DNA from: Liolophura sinensis
Lineage: Eukaryota > Mollusca > Polyplacophora > Chitonida > Chitonidae
Assembly: GCF_032854445.1 (NCBI RefSeq)
Contig: NC_088300.1
Location: 5,642,001 to 5,706,000, forward strand
DNA: 64,000 bases
Direction of reading: 5' to 3'
A program made the translations under genes and the position numbers. This document shows, one piece after another, positions 29,729 to 39,858 of the stretch. How positions within the stretch are numbered: the stretch's first letter is position 1; the number at the start of each line of letters is the position of its first letter. Under the pieces are notes generated by a model. That model searched no databases, was not told the origin of the DNA, and saw only the letters and a program-made list of their open reading frames with translations.

Positions 29729-31721
29729 GTCTGTCAGTCCAGTACCAAAGACTCCAGAGAATTGGGCATTAGAAACATACAGCCCTACTGTGGGGAATGC
29801 AGTTATTCATTGTGATATAATATTATATGGGATGGTATGCATTTCCTAAACAATGGCTGAATGGCCAGCTGGTTTAGGGGAATATTCTTTTATGGCCAAC
29901 AGAGTTGGTGAGTTTTCTAACAATGCTGTGTTGAATTTTTGTTTAGAAAGCTTTTCTAAAATTCATTTAGCCGAGATTTTAATCTGTGTGGCTGTATGCC
30001 AGTATTATTCAAATGTTTTAATCTGTTCACATATTTTAGGTGCTTGTGGAGGCTAGAGAGCATATTGTTAGAAGTCGGTTGACTGCAAGATATTCAAAAT
30101 TACCAGTACACAATTAAAATATTACAATATTTCACAGGGCACGCTTTGTACATCTTAGGGTTAGGGGCATGTGACTACCTGTTTGACATGTTATGAGATT
30201 ATAACACATGAAGGAGTGAGAACTTTTTCCCTAATATATACTTCTGAAGAATTCCACTCTCATGAACAAAATCTTACATTGATATTCCTTTTATTTTACA
30301 GTTTATTATGTTACTTTTAAGATCATCACTATTTGAACCTGATGTGAAGAATTCTGTGTTTTATAAATTTCTTAACCTATCCAATCATACAGGTAAGAAT
30401 ATATTCTTGTTCTCTTGTATCTATAGTCGTCGTCATATGACTGAAAAATTGTTGAGAACGACGTTAAACCCCAAGCACTCACTCACTCTTGTATCTATAG
30501 TATTAATATATAATCAAAAGAGTGACTTTCCAACTCTTTGTTGCATCAGAGTTATTCAGATATATATTTTGCAACTTGTTGTACTAGCCAAATGCTAACG
30601 TTTATTTGTTTTCCTAGAATCCTTTATTAAGAAAGTTATTAAGAGCTATGTCCTGTTTTGTTGTACAAATCTATATTGCATGGACTAGTTATTGGCCACC
30701 ACTGCAGACTGGTTGTAGGGTGTAAAACCTATCAGCTCACACAATGGTATATACTAGTTGTCAAAATGTAGAACAGATTCATGGATGGAAACACTAATAA
30801 TTAACTTGGTGTCATGTTGAGATGTTGCATTGGTAATGTGGTACAGTGAGTCTAGTGTATTACAGTGGGGCTAAATAAACATTGTTCCATGATGAAAATG
30901 TCAGAAAAAAAGGTTGTCGAGTTATATTGCTTACAGAAGAAATAAATAATTTACGGGTTGAGTTGGGCGAATTCCCTTTTGTATGTATATAACATCTGTT
31001 TTCATATTACATCATTTGATTGGTGTAATATACATTACCTGAGAATACTTCAGCTTCGAGGTGGCAGCCAGCTTTGGGTTCGTAGGAAACCGGCAGGACT
31101 TTGTAAGGAAACGACTGCACCTTGCCAGCCACAAACCCAGTCTCCAGATAAAGCACAACAACGAAGTATATGTATGCATGTTCCCGTTTTACTCAGAAAT
31201 TCACATGTTAAATAGTCACTTTATTAAATTGTATTGTTCCAATACATATTGCTGTCAGCTAAGAGAATTCTTCAACCCGATTGGTGTAAAATGTACCCGT
31301 GGCTTTTCCTCTCGTACACCGATAATTCGCCACAGCTTTGCACTGTCTTGATGCAGGCGTGAAGAGTTTTATGAGTTCCCCGTGAGGAGGTTCGCTTTGC
31401 TTTTGGCTTTTTTTTTTTTCAACGTAAAACATGTTGCGTGCCGCGAGTTTATCTTCGACCTATGTGGTCCTACTGTGACGTCGTGCTGTTGACGCCGCGG
31501 TAAGACGTTGAGCGTCGGTGAGGCAATATATTCCATTTCAGCATTCTGCCGGTATCCCCCCACACAGAATAACGTTACGTCATAGTTGGAGATGGTGTTG
31601 TCATGGTATATTGTCAACAAACACGATGCCATTTAAACAAACGGTCGCACGCAATAATGCATTGATAGAAATGTATGTTGTTTAGCTGTGAAATGGGGTT
31701 AGACGATCCACCTAAGCAACT
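29729..31721 (+). other. TPCN3 3' flank and intergenic region
   Basis: It should contain the TPCN3 3' UTR. A possible AATAAA lies at 30874-30879, but others nearby are as good. Besides the 58-bp SINE-2 insertion nothing is recognised. A CpG-richer patch at about 31440-31510, including TGACGTCG near 31476, precedes the next gene and may belong to its promoter. Confidence 0.45.
30428..30485 (+). mobile_element. 58-bp 5'-truncated SINE-2 with a 16-bp target-site duplication
   Basis: The insert CGTCGTCATATGACTGAAAA.. ending CCCCAAGCACTCACT is the SINE-2 3' end. It is flanked by exact copies of CTCTTGTATCTATAGT at 30412-30427 and 30486-30501. Confidence 0.88.
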
Positions 31722-33284
31722 ATGGATAACCGCAAAGATTTGAACTCAGCAACGACCAGAACGCTTCGGAAAAACCTGGGCATCTCAGTGAAAGTGTGTT
31801 CCGCTATCAACGCATACAGGCGTCGAAAGGGAAGCTTTAAACATATCGACGAGTTGTGGCGTATTCCAGGTATGACAAGGAAAGTCTATGATCAAGTGAC
31901 GCAGAAATATTTTGTCCCGGGACAAACGCCCCCAGAGCTTGGCGAGGCTGCGGCATTTGAGTGGACTTCCCTGTCACGATCGACTATTTTTGACAGCAGA
32001 TCTTTCCCTAGTCTCAAACATGGTTGGCGAAAACTCAAGACAGCATCACCAAAGCCAGGTCCCAGTAGATCTGTCAAAGATGAGTACGTTGTGGAGAATC
32101 TCCGAATGACTCGTTCATCCTCCACCCAACCCACCAAGGACGACAACTTGAGCGTAAGCAAGACACCTTCTCCTTCTAGAGCAAGACGTAGTTCCACGAT
32201 AACACCACCAGTACAACAAAGTTTGTCGTCCCCAGCAATAACAGGAATGATTCCTGCTCAGTTTCCGACAAAGTTTGCCAGCCAATCTCGACTGATGGTG
32301 CCATTAAGTGTGCAGCAGTCCCCGTCAGGTAACAAACTTTGCATTATCTACAGCTGTTCTCCCCAAGAGACCTCCTCCAACAGAGGTACACAGACTCCCA
32401 AGAAGGCCAGGAGCAAATCCTCCACACGCAGCAGTCCAGGCACCACCCGGTCCAAAAGCCCCAGTATTCTTAAAAGGCCCATCAAAGGTGGTTCCAATGT
32501 TTCCAAATCTCAGCTTGAGGAACCTCGTAACTCTCCAACCAGAGACAAACGAGTAGGTTTCACGATGGGCAATCCACCAAAGGCTGTCTCAATACCTGGC
32601 TCATGCAGTTCGGCGAGACAAGAAGCTTTATCCAAGACATTGGCACAAAGTAGTCGGGTTTACAAGGAAGATGGGGGGCTCAGAACAGAGACGCTTACGG
32701 AGACATATACGGCACAAGGGCCCTCGACGTCAAGAGCAGTGGAGAGCACAGTTGCTAGCGGCGAGAAAGTAAGTGAGTGGATAAACTCGAACAGTGATTT
32801 TATGAAGACTCCTGGTGTGTTCGGAAACATGGTGGCGCCCCTAGACCTTTCACCTGGCGCTAAACTAATGGATGGAAAGGACGTTGGAAAAGCCGTGGCA
32901 AGAGGTCGCATTCCACCGATACCCATTTCTCCTCACACGAACGGTAAAGACATGCTGCTGCGACAGAGAAAGAAACACAAAGGTATTTGTGCAAAAGGTT
33001 CTAAGAAGCAACGTTCACCAGGTGGCGCCACATCGAGCACCAGTCCGGACAGAGAACCACTGGGAGGACAGCTAGAGAGCCACCAAATGGCGCAGCCGGA
33101 AAACACGGCTAACAGACGTGACCGACTAATTCGCGGGGAGCCGCCCAAAGAATATACGTTTCGGCGTAAACGGTATCGGCGCGAGAAAAGTAGAGAAAAA
33201 ACAGTAATTCTTCCTAAGAGAAAGCGCTGCAGGTATCCCGCTAAGTCCGGAAATAATTCTTCTATGTACTGCACTGTAATTTAA
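31722..33284 (+). CDS. Uncharacterised 520-aa protein with N-terminal helix-hairpin-helix and C-terminal CaaX-like motif, single exon
   Basis: The ATG at 31722 has an in-frame TAA 9 nt upstream, which fixes the start. Residues about 6-64 (LNSATTRTLRKNLGISVKVC.. GSFKHIDELWRIPGMTRKVY) look like a ComEA-type helix-hairpin-helix pair, usually a non-specific DNA-binding fold. Residues about 85-430 are Ser/Thr/Pro/Arg-rich and probably disordered. The end is strongly basic (FRRKRYRREKSREK, LPKRKRCRYPAK) and finishes MYCTVI, fitting a CaaX box, where X = Ile would favour geranylgeranylation. No catalytic domain is visible. The base composition is higher in GC than the flanks. The length and lack of stops over 1.5 kb make it very likely a real gene; the family is unknown to me. 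It could be a nuclear DNA-binding protein (basic NLS-like runs) or a prenylated membrane-bound one. Confidence 0.8.
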   Translation: MDNRKDLNSATTRTLRKNLGISVKVCSAINAYRRRKGSFKHIDELWRIPGMTRKVYDQVTQKYFVPGQTPPELGEAAAFEWTSLSRSTIFDSRSFPSLKHGWRKLKTASPKPGPSRSVKDEYVVENLRMTRSSSTQPTKDDNLSVSKTPSPSRARRSSTITPPVQQSLSSPAITGMIPAQFPTKFASQSRLMVPLSVQQSPSGNKLCIIYSCSPQETSSNRGTQTPKKARSKSSTRSSPGTTRSKSPSILKRPIKGGSNVSKSQLEEPRNSPTRDKRVGFTMGNPPKAVSIPGSCSSARQEALSKTLAQSSRVYKEDGGLRTETLTETYTAQGPSTSRAVESTVASGEKVSEWINSNSDFMKTPGVFGNMVAPLDLSPGAKLMDGKDVGKAVARGRIPPIPISPHTNGKDMLLRQRKKHKGICAKGSKKQRSPGGATSSTSPDREPLGGQLESHQMAQPENTANRRDRLIRGEPPKEYTFRRKRYRREKSREKTVILPKRKRCRYPAKSGNNSSMYCTVI

Positions 33285-33510
33285 ATAGAGGAATCGATGT
33301 TTGAGACTATTGGATCTCCAAGCATGAACAGTTTCAAAATGACTTTCCGTGACTATTATCAAATCATGATTTATAACCATTTACTATCATTCCACCTATA
33401 AAGGTTGTGAGATATTTAACTGTTTTGGATGAAACGACGCCCAGGGGGTTTAATATGTGAGTGTGACGTTTATCAAGCAAAGGTTCATTTCTGACACATC
33501 ATTGGAGAAA

Positions 33511-33516
33511 AATAAA
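33511..33516 (+). terminator. Poly(A) signal of the helix-hairpin-helix gene
   Basis: AATAAA lies 227 nt after the stop codon, the first canonical signal downstream. Confidence 0.5.
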
Positions 33517-33600
33517 TTATTTCGACAAATTAATTATTCCATATACTTGCATTATGATGTTATTTTACACTGTGGAGTAGAATTTTGATTTTCGAAATCC

Positions 33601-34270
33601 GTAAAAGGGACATGGCGGTTTTCTTTTTTAACTGTACGTGTTTTATTTTTTGCACTTTGGCAGTCGAATTTTTATTTAGGTCTGCCACGAACCAGCGGAT
33701 GGTGGTGGGTTTTCACCGGGCTCTGCCCGGTTTCCTCCCACCATAATGCTGCTCGCCGTCGTATAAGTGAAATATTCTTGAGTATTGCGTAAAACTCGAA
33801 TCAAATAAACAAATAATCACGCCCAAAAAAAAGAAAGACTCCCAGAAAAAAAGAGATCGGGTTGAATTTGTTTTTTTTTTTAAGCAGACGAGAAAAAAGA
33901 AAAATTTCCAGAAAAAGATCTCGGGCCCCGAGATAATAAGCCAGTCGGATTACGTTTTGCTTCGCGCTTTTGTTGAAACACTCATGTATGTGGTGACACT
34001 ATCATTGGATGATTATCTCGGACCTCGACATAACATTGCGAGTCCCGAGATAACCAGCCAATCATTTGACCACAGGTATCGCAATTTTAGACCAAACCAC
34101 GAACCAAGTTTTAATCCGATTGGCCGATTATCTCGGCACCCGAGATCTTTTTCTGTGGGCTTTTATTTTCTTTGGGCCTGCTTAGCAAAAGAAAAACTTC
34201 GACTACAAAAGTGGAAAAATAAAAAACGCAAAGTTAAAAAAAAGAAAGAAAACCACCATGTCCCTTTTAC
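33601..34270. mobile_element. 670-bp foldback/MITE-like element with long imperfect inverted arms
   Basis: The left end GTAAAAGGGACATGGCGGTT and the complement of the right end, GTAAAAGGGACATGGTGGTT, begin long inverted arms (TTTTATTTTTTGCACTTT-like, AGTCGAA). After a SINE-1 insertion in the left arm, the arms continue with GATCTCGGGCCCCGAGATAA against GATCTCGGGTGCCGAGATAA. The motif TCTCGG/CCGAGA recurs near the centre. The open frame 33957-34280 falls in the element and is not a gene. Confidence 0.8.
33680..33818 (+). mobile_element. SINE-1 3' fragment nested in the foldback element
   Basis: GGATGGTGGTGGGTTTTCAC, CTCCCACCATAATGCTGC and GTATAAGTGAAATATTCTTG follow the SINE-1 order and end CAAATAAACAAATAA. 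The homologous right arm of the foldback has no such segment, so the SINE inserted later. Confidence 0.82.
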
Positions 34271-34431
34271 AGCTCCGTAGCTAGCTGTTATTAATTGTAA
34301 TTGCGTTCACAGCAGTCTGGATACATTTTTGGTTATGTTATAGAACGAATTCTATTTGCGCTTGTACTCATCAAAGCGTTTTCTCTCAAAAGACAGCTAT
34401 AGTCCAACAATAAAAGTGCGTGTTTGAATCA

Positions 34432-34562
34432 AGTTATGGTTGAACCTCAGGTATGGTATACCTTACAAAGGGCGTTGGTTTCCCTCGTGTTCTGCCCAGT
34501 TCCCTCCACCCACATAAATACCTTGCTGTTGTCTTATACCGGAATATGCGAAAAATTGAGTA
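34432..34562 (+). mobile_element. Degenerate SINE-1 fragment
   Basis: GTTGGTTTCCCTCGTGTTCT, GCCCAGTTCCCTCCACCC and TGTTGTCTTATACCGGAATA follow the SINE-1 body with many changes. Confidence 0.55.
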
Positions 34563-35709
34563 GGTCAACGAAATATAAAAACGTCAGCAATATTGTCAAG
34601 AAAGCAGCTTAAGACATTAAAATACAGCAAGCTGTCCCAAAGCGTGCAAGACAAATTAGCAATAGCTACGCTGTGTGCATGGCTTCAAAATTCACAATGT
34701 ATGGTCCACAAGAATATTGTATGGAAGCCGAAAGAGGGCTTTTCCACTTCGCTATCTTACCCTTTCAAATTCAATGTGAGGTAACGAGGCAGTGTGATTA
34801 TGAAGCTAGGCAGCGAGATACACAAAACGAGGAAATGAGTTAATTAGCGAGATATGGAAAACCTGGGAATAAGATAGACGGAGAGATATGAAGCTCTGTT
34901 GTTCTCTCTAAGTCAGGCTGAGAATCAGTCTATCTTAATGGGGGGGGGGGGATTAAAGCTAAAAAATCAGGTTAATTTAATGCAGTAACGCTTTATTATC
35001 TATACTTTTCCGTTCAAAAAAAAAACAAAGACAAATGTGAATGGTTCATGGATAACATGTAATTTAATGAGGGCGTGTGTTTGTTTCATGGATTTCACCC
35101 AAAAATTGATCGAAATCATCTCTCGAGACCGTATAGGGCTAGGATAAGGATAATCCCCGGCCCGCTGGGGGAAAACCAAGCGGATCCCGATAAAACAGCC
35201 TTTCCTAATTATATAAATGTTCTTCGAATATTATGACCTGATATTTTGGCTGATTTTTTTAATCATTACTACTATTAATAATATTACTTTTTTTTGCTTA
35301 AATGAACTGTGATTGTCTGATAATTTAATGTGATCACCATTTTTTAAAACGTCCTTGATTCTTACAGGCTGTTAGGCCTATGTTTTGATTTTGGGCCGTA
35401 ATTACGAAACAGTTTCCTACTTAACTCAGGTTGATTCCTATAAATAAGTAAAGATGCATTAAAACACTTCAACTTGCACGGTACCGGTACCCTCTGACGT
35501 AGTTCTATACTGGTTCCTTCCTTTCTTAATTAGAACGAAATAAGTTTATTGCTAGAGTGAAGCTGCATGACAACACCACATAGGCTCACCCTTCTAGAAG
35601 TCACAAATCTAAAATATATGTAATGAAAACAATAAGTGCAATCATTATGTTCACAATTCATGCGAGTCAATCAATATTAACTGGGACTAATACAGCTATT
35701 ATATTAACT

Positions 35710-35818
35710 AACAACCTGCGGATGCTCCGGGGCTTTCCCCATGCTCTTTCCGGATTTCTATCACCACGCATAAGTCGTATAACTGAAACATTCTTGAATG
35801 CGGGTAAAACACCAAAAG
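35710..35818 (+). mobile_element. Degenerate SINE-1 fragment upstream of TOMM20
   Basis: CAACCTGCGGATGCTCCGGG, then CTTTCCGGATTTCTATCACC, ATAAGTCGTATAACTGAAAC and GGGTAAAACACC, in SINE-1 order. Confidence 0.7.
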
Positions 35819-36019
35819 GTAAGAAGGTTGATATTAACGTGACTGTTGGCTGACCGACAACAGCCTGCCTGGTTCAGGCGGTGAGTTCAGGCGGTGAACA
35901 ATTTGACACCCGTCATTTCCCATCACGCCCTCCTGGTGGGTTAATAGTCTTTCACTTCCGGTAACTCCACGCTGGTTTGAGGTGCTTTGCGTCATGTGGT
36001 GACTGAAAACTTGTGCAAA

Positions 36020-36143
36020 ATGATATCTAAAGCTACTTTAGGTATCGCTGCTGCTGGGGCAGGAATATGTTTTATTGGATATTGTATATATTTTGACAAG
36101 AAAAGAAGGAGTGACCCGTTATTTAAGACAAGGTTGCGAGAAA
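36020..36143 (+). CDS. TOMM20: TOMM20 exon 1
   Basis: It encodes MISKATLGIAAAGAGICFIG.. to FKTRLRE, the membrane anchor and basic stop-transfer. Donor GTGAGT, exit phase 1. Confidence 0.9.
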
Positions 36144-39100
36144 GTGAGTGCGTTTTGCCCTTTACAACAACAACATTTATTATACTGTAATTTACATCAC
36201 ATGTGGGTGCTTTACCAGTAACGTGTGTTGTTTTAATTGTAAATTGCGATCCTTCTACTGGTTTTGTTCGCAGATTTGCACATATTTATTGAATTTAAGA
36301 ATTTATTTTACGCTCAAATTAGAGTTAGGAACTCACCCAAGCTTCACCTTTATGTTCTCTGTTGCAGGAAGAAAAAGGGCTAAAGAACACAAACCTTCTA
36401 AATCATCATCCACTGAGGTAAATTATTGTAAATTCTGTTGATAATATAGAAAGTGGCTCCAACTGCCCTAAGGTAATGCGCCATTTTCACAAATGTCAGC
36501 TGATTTATAGCTGGAATAAGTTCAATTTAGCGAGTGAGTTACACCCAAGGAACAAATTCTCTACCACTCGCCCATGGTCATGTCACTGAAAATCATGTTG
36601 GGAGTTTCACAAGTACCTAATCACAAGTCAATATTTAAAATGTTTTTTTCTAATCAAGCTGCATATAAATTTGTGGTGGCTGAGGTGTTTCATGTGTGAC
36701 TGATGCATTAAACCAGAAACCTCTCGTCAATATGTGTTTCAGTCCAGCTCATGCTGACTTCCTCTCTAGCGATATGTGAGAACATCTGCCAGTGACATAC
36801 GGATGGTCATCGGTTCCCCTCGGACTCTGCCCGGTTTCCTCACACCAAAGTACTGGCCATTGTCATACAAGTGAAATATTCTCAAGTACAGTGTAAAACT
36901 ACGGTCAAATAAACGAATCTTACATGTGTATTTGTGTTTCTGTTTCAGTTTCCCAACCTGTCTGATCCTCAGGCAATGCAGAGGTTTTTCTTACAGGAGG
37001 TGCAGTTAGGGGAAGAACTGCTGGCTGGAGGTAAATCTGCTTTGGGGTGCCATTCTCATCAGCGCACATGTATGAAGTTCAAACTTCTGATATCATTTAC
37101 TCACTCCAGATGTTCCCATCGTGATCTTATTAATTTGGTTGAATGTACTCTTTAGTGGTGCACGTTTTCCTGTAGAATAGTGATTGCTGTTCAAACCTAA
37201 GTGACCCTTGTTCTCTTGTATTACACAAGCATAACCTTGAGAGCTTGACGACAAAGGCAAGAATCACCAACAAAACATACATTATGGGCAGAAATTACTT
37301 TAGGGAGAAAGGTTTCCCAGTGAATCAATGTAACTTTTTGTGGATCAATATTTGGATGTGGATCTGTACTACAACTGGGTGAAAAATTAACTTACATACA
37401 CTTATGAACTGAAATGAAACTCCGTATGTACATTTACATGTATGTTGTTAACAGTTTATGTTCATACACGGTTGTGCTTGTTTTAAATGAAGATTATTGG
37501 TTTCAGGAGAGATAGAGGATGGTGTAGAACACCTGGCCAATGCTGTAGCAGTGTGTGGTCAGCCTCAGCAGCTTCTCCAGGTGCTCCAGCAGACACTGGC
37601 TCCTCAGATATTCCAACTACTTCTGCAAAAACTTCTGCTGTCAGCCAGGTAGACACATCTCACTTCATTAAAGGACAAGGACATCACCTGGCTAAAACAT
37701 ATTTCAATCAGGAAAGGCAGGATATTCAACCTTTCTAAAAAGTATCACATCATAGTATTTTAATGAGATTTCACCAAATAACACGTAGAACAAAATGACA
37801 ATACTGTACAAACGGCTGGTGTAAGTCAAGGCAGCCATTTTTCAGGCAGCCAGAATTGTATCCAATCAAACACCTTGCTATCAGACTGTGCGACCTAAGC
37901 TGTGACATAGCCTTTACCCATTCATGAAGTGGGACATATGATAACATAGAACTACTGCACAAGTGTGGTGGGACAGTTACAAATTTCACAAAGTGAGGTG
38001 GGACAGGTCTGTACCATTCACAGACCACAGATGTAAAATCAGTTGATTCACAAGCCATGTAATGTTTGACGACGATGTCAAAAATGGTTCCATTTTATCC
38101 GTTTCTAAATAACAGATGTCAGAGTCAGTGCAGACTTCATTAGGGATGCCACGGGTTTATGGGAATAAGAAGCTGGCATCTCACCGGAAAATGCTTGATA
38201 TAATTTTTTTTCTCTGAATTTATTAAGACTGAAGAATTTAAATTTGCTCCTTCAGTTTTTCTCATAAGTAAGGGATGTTTTTTTCTGTTTTCCTCTATAA
38301 AATACAGTAAAGTTATTGGAACGCGGTGTTCAAGCCAATGGTGCTTTCTCTGACGTCCGTGATGACTATGTCATCACTGCTTTCAACTTAGAAGCCCCCG
38401 CTACAAAAATTGAAGCTACAACCTGAACCAGGAATACCCGGGTCATGCATCAGCAGACTAAAGCTGTTTAAACAGGGTCACTGGAGTTCCTTGTAAATAA
38501 TTACTGTAGGCCTACTGTGTCAACAGTTCAAGCAGTGGAAGAAATTTCTTCTAGTATGTCTGATATCTAAGAAAACAATATTTATCACTTAGGCCAACAG
38601 CACGGAAGTCTAGAACTTTTATCTTCCATACACTACTGCTCAGACTTTTATAGGGAAAATACCTTCAAACATTAGAAAACTAGAGTAAACATGACATCAC
38701 CTTGCTCTAGATGTTTCAGACATGCTGAAGCTGTGTCAAGGCCGAAGTTTTCACTAAACTTTTACTCAGTTGAAAAAAATCTAAAAAAATAGTTAATGCC
38801 AGTTTTAAGATACTTCGAATGGTTGTCTTCATGGACATAAACATCAGTCAGGTGGCTGTCTTCACTTTAAAATACATACAAATAAAGTAATCAAAGAAAA
38901 CACAAATACTCGCATTCCATCAAATTTAGTCAATTTAAGGCATTACGAATGCTTTGACACTTAATATATTTAAGTGCATTAGTGTAAGTGGAACGATTAG
39001 TAGAGTTCATCGGAATATATGGTGGCATCATCAATTTGGCAAAGACATTACATGTCAACAGGTTAGTGGATCAAGAAATTGGGTATACTATATTTGACCT

Positions 39101-39858
39101 AAAATTTCGTCCATGATTGAGTCACTCATTTTGTCCAATTATCAGAGATCTTTTAGCCTTTGAAAAAAGATGCCATGAAGAAGGTTTATATGGATGGTAG
39201 GATATTGTTCTAGTGTGAACAGTAAGTTTCAGCAGCATGCTATGTTTTGTAACATTTATTTACCTGTAACTGCACTTTTTAATGCGATTTTTAGAGCAAT
39301 CACAGTATGAGACAACGACTGTATCATACTTCACAGTAGTGTGTGGGTAGAGCGTCCGCTTCGGGACCCGTAGATCCAGGATCAATCCTTGATCGAGTCA
39401 CACCTAAGACTTTAAAGAGGAAGTTGTAACTTCCTCGCTTGGCGTTCAGCATGAAGGGGATAGTGCAACGACTGGTTGACCCGTATCAGTATAATGGCTC
39501 GGGCGGGGCGGCTTACTTGCCTTCGGTAAGTCATCTCAGTGAAGCAGCACTAAATAAAAGAGCGGTGGAAAATCCATCCTGCAACAAGGAGGCACATTAT
39601 ACGTACATGCACCCTAAGGATTCCTTCGCCAAGCACTCACTCACTCACTCACAGTAGTGTGCATCTACACTGTACAGTAAAAGATGACAAAAAACTGAAG
39701 TATTTCATGTTAAGAAACATATACATGACAGTTACTGCATATTATTTGGATGTATTTCCCTAACCCTTTCTTCTTTGTTTTTTCAACAGAAACTGACATC
39801 CCTAAATGCTGTCCCAAAAGAAGCCACTATTACACCACTGGAGGATGACTTAGAGTAA
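36020..39858 (+). CDS. TOMM20: TOM20, mitochondrial import receptor subunit, five exons (frame break at last junction)
   Basis: Exons are 36020-36143, 36368-36417, 36949-37030, 37507-37648 and 39790-39858. TOM20 is an outer-membrane receptor that binds mitochondrial presequences and hands proteins to the TOM pore. An N-terminal anchor (GIAAAGAGICFIGYCIYF) is followed by the conserved basic DKKRRSDPLFKTRLRERRKR. The TPR-like receptor core has FFLQEVQLGEELLAGG and CGQPQQLLQVLQQTLAPQIF. The C-terminus TPLEDDLE matches the acidic end of the family. Length would be about 155 aa against 145 in human. The first four exons join cleanly. At the last junction the split codon AG|A is the family's position, but the sequence then reads AGA AAC TGA; one more A would give the expected acidic tail. 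The annotated start is the ATG at 36020; an in-frame TTG upstream is not used. Confidence 0.9.
36368..36417 (+). CDS. TOMM20: TOMM20 exon 2
   Basis: It encodes RRKRAKEHKPSKSSSTE, the linker after the anchor. Acceptor TTGCAG, donor GTAAAT, exit phase 0. Confidence 0.88.
36740..36922 (+). mobile_element. SINE-1 copy in TOMM20 intron 2
   Basis: CAGTCCAGCTCATGCTGACT (end of the tRNA-like part), CTCTGCCCGGTTTCCTCACA, ATACAAGTGAAATATTCTCA and GGTCAAATAAACGAATC appear in order. It is diverged and lacks the head. Confidence 0.8.
36949..37030 (+). CDS. TOMM20: TOMM20 exon 3
   Basis: It encodes FPNLSDPQAMQRFFLQEVQL then GEELLAG, the first helices of the receptor domain. Exit phase 1. Confidence 0.9.
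37507..37648 (+). CDS. TOMM20: TOMM20 exon 4
   Basis: It encodes EIEDGVEHLANAVAVCGQPQ.. to LLLQKLLLSA with exit phase 2. It holds the conserved GQPQQLLQVLQQTL presequence-binding core. The donor is GTAGAC, weak but GT. Confidence 0.92.
37649..39789 (+). other. TOMM20 intron 4
   Basis: Besides the SINE-2 at 39344-39648 nothing is recognised. I searched for an extra exon that would enter in phase 2 and leave in phase 0, which would repair the frame, and found none with sensible splice sites. Confidence 0.5.
39344..39648 (+). mobile_element. SINE-2 full copy in TOMM20 intron 4, plus orientation
   Basis: The tRNA-like head TAGAGCGTCCGCTTCGGGAC with GTAGATCCAGGATCAATCC is at the left, and the tail CACTCACTCACTC at the right. 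A 13-bp target-site duplication TCACAGTAGTGTG lies at 39331-39343 and 39649-39661. Its internal open frame is nearly identical to the one in the copy at 1659-2018, which reflects the repeat, not a gene. Confidence 0.9.
39790..39858 (+). CDS. TOMM20: TOMM20 exon 5 (C-terminal tail; frame off by one base)
   Basis: After acceptor TTCAACAG the frame KLTSLNAVPKEATITPLEDD followed by LE and TAA (39856-39858) fits the family's acidic end. It is reached only from phase 0, whereas exon 4 ends in phase 2, so the joined CDS is one base short of a multiple of three. Confidence 0.75.
   Translation, partial: KLTSLNAVPKEATITPLEDDLE

Larger units (their letters stand above)
34271..36019. other. Intergenic region upstream of TOMM20
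   Basis: Apart from the two SINE-1 fragments there is a G-run at about 34940-34949 and AT-rich sequence. The last ~150 nt before the TOMM20 ATG are comparatively GC-rich and likely include its promoter and 5' UTR. Confidence 0.4.

Noticed and set aside
33957-34280. 107-codon frame with a Lys-rich end
   Set aside because: It lies in the foldback element and reads through its palindromic arm and A-rich end.
35987-36019. Upstream in-frame extension of TOMM20
   Set aside because: It would need a TTG start and adds residues before the conserved anchor; the ATG at 36020 fits the family.
38309-38400. Possible extra TOMM20 exon after TATAAAATACAG
   Set aside because: No donor gives the length needed to repair the frame and the peptide has no family similarity.
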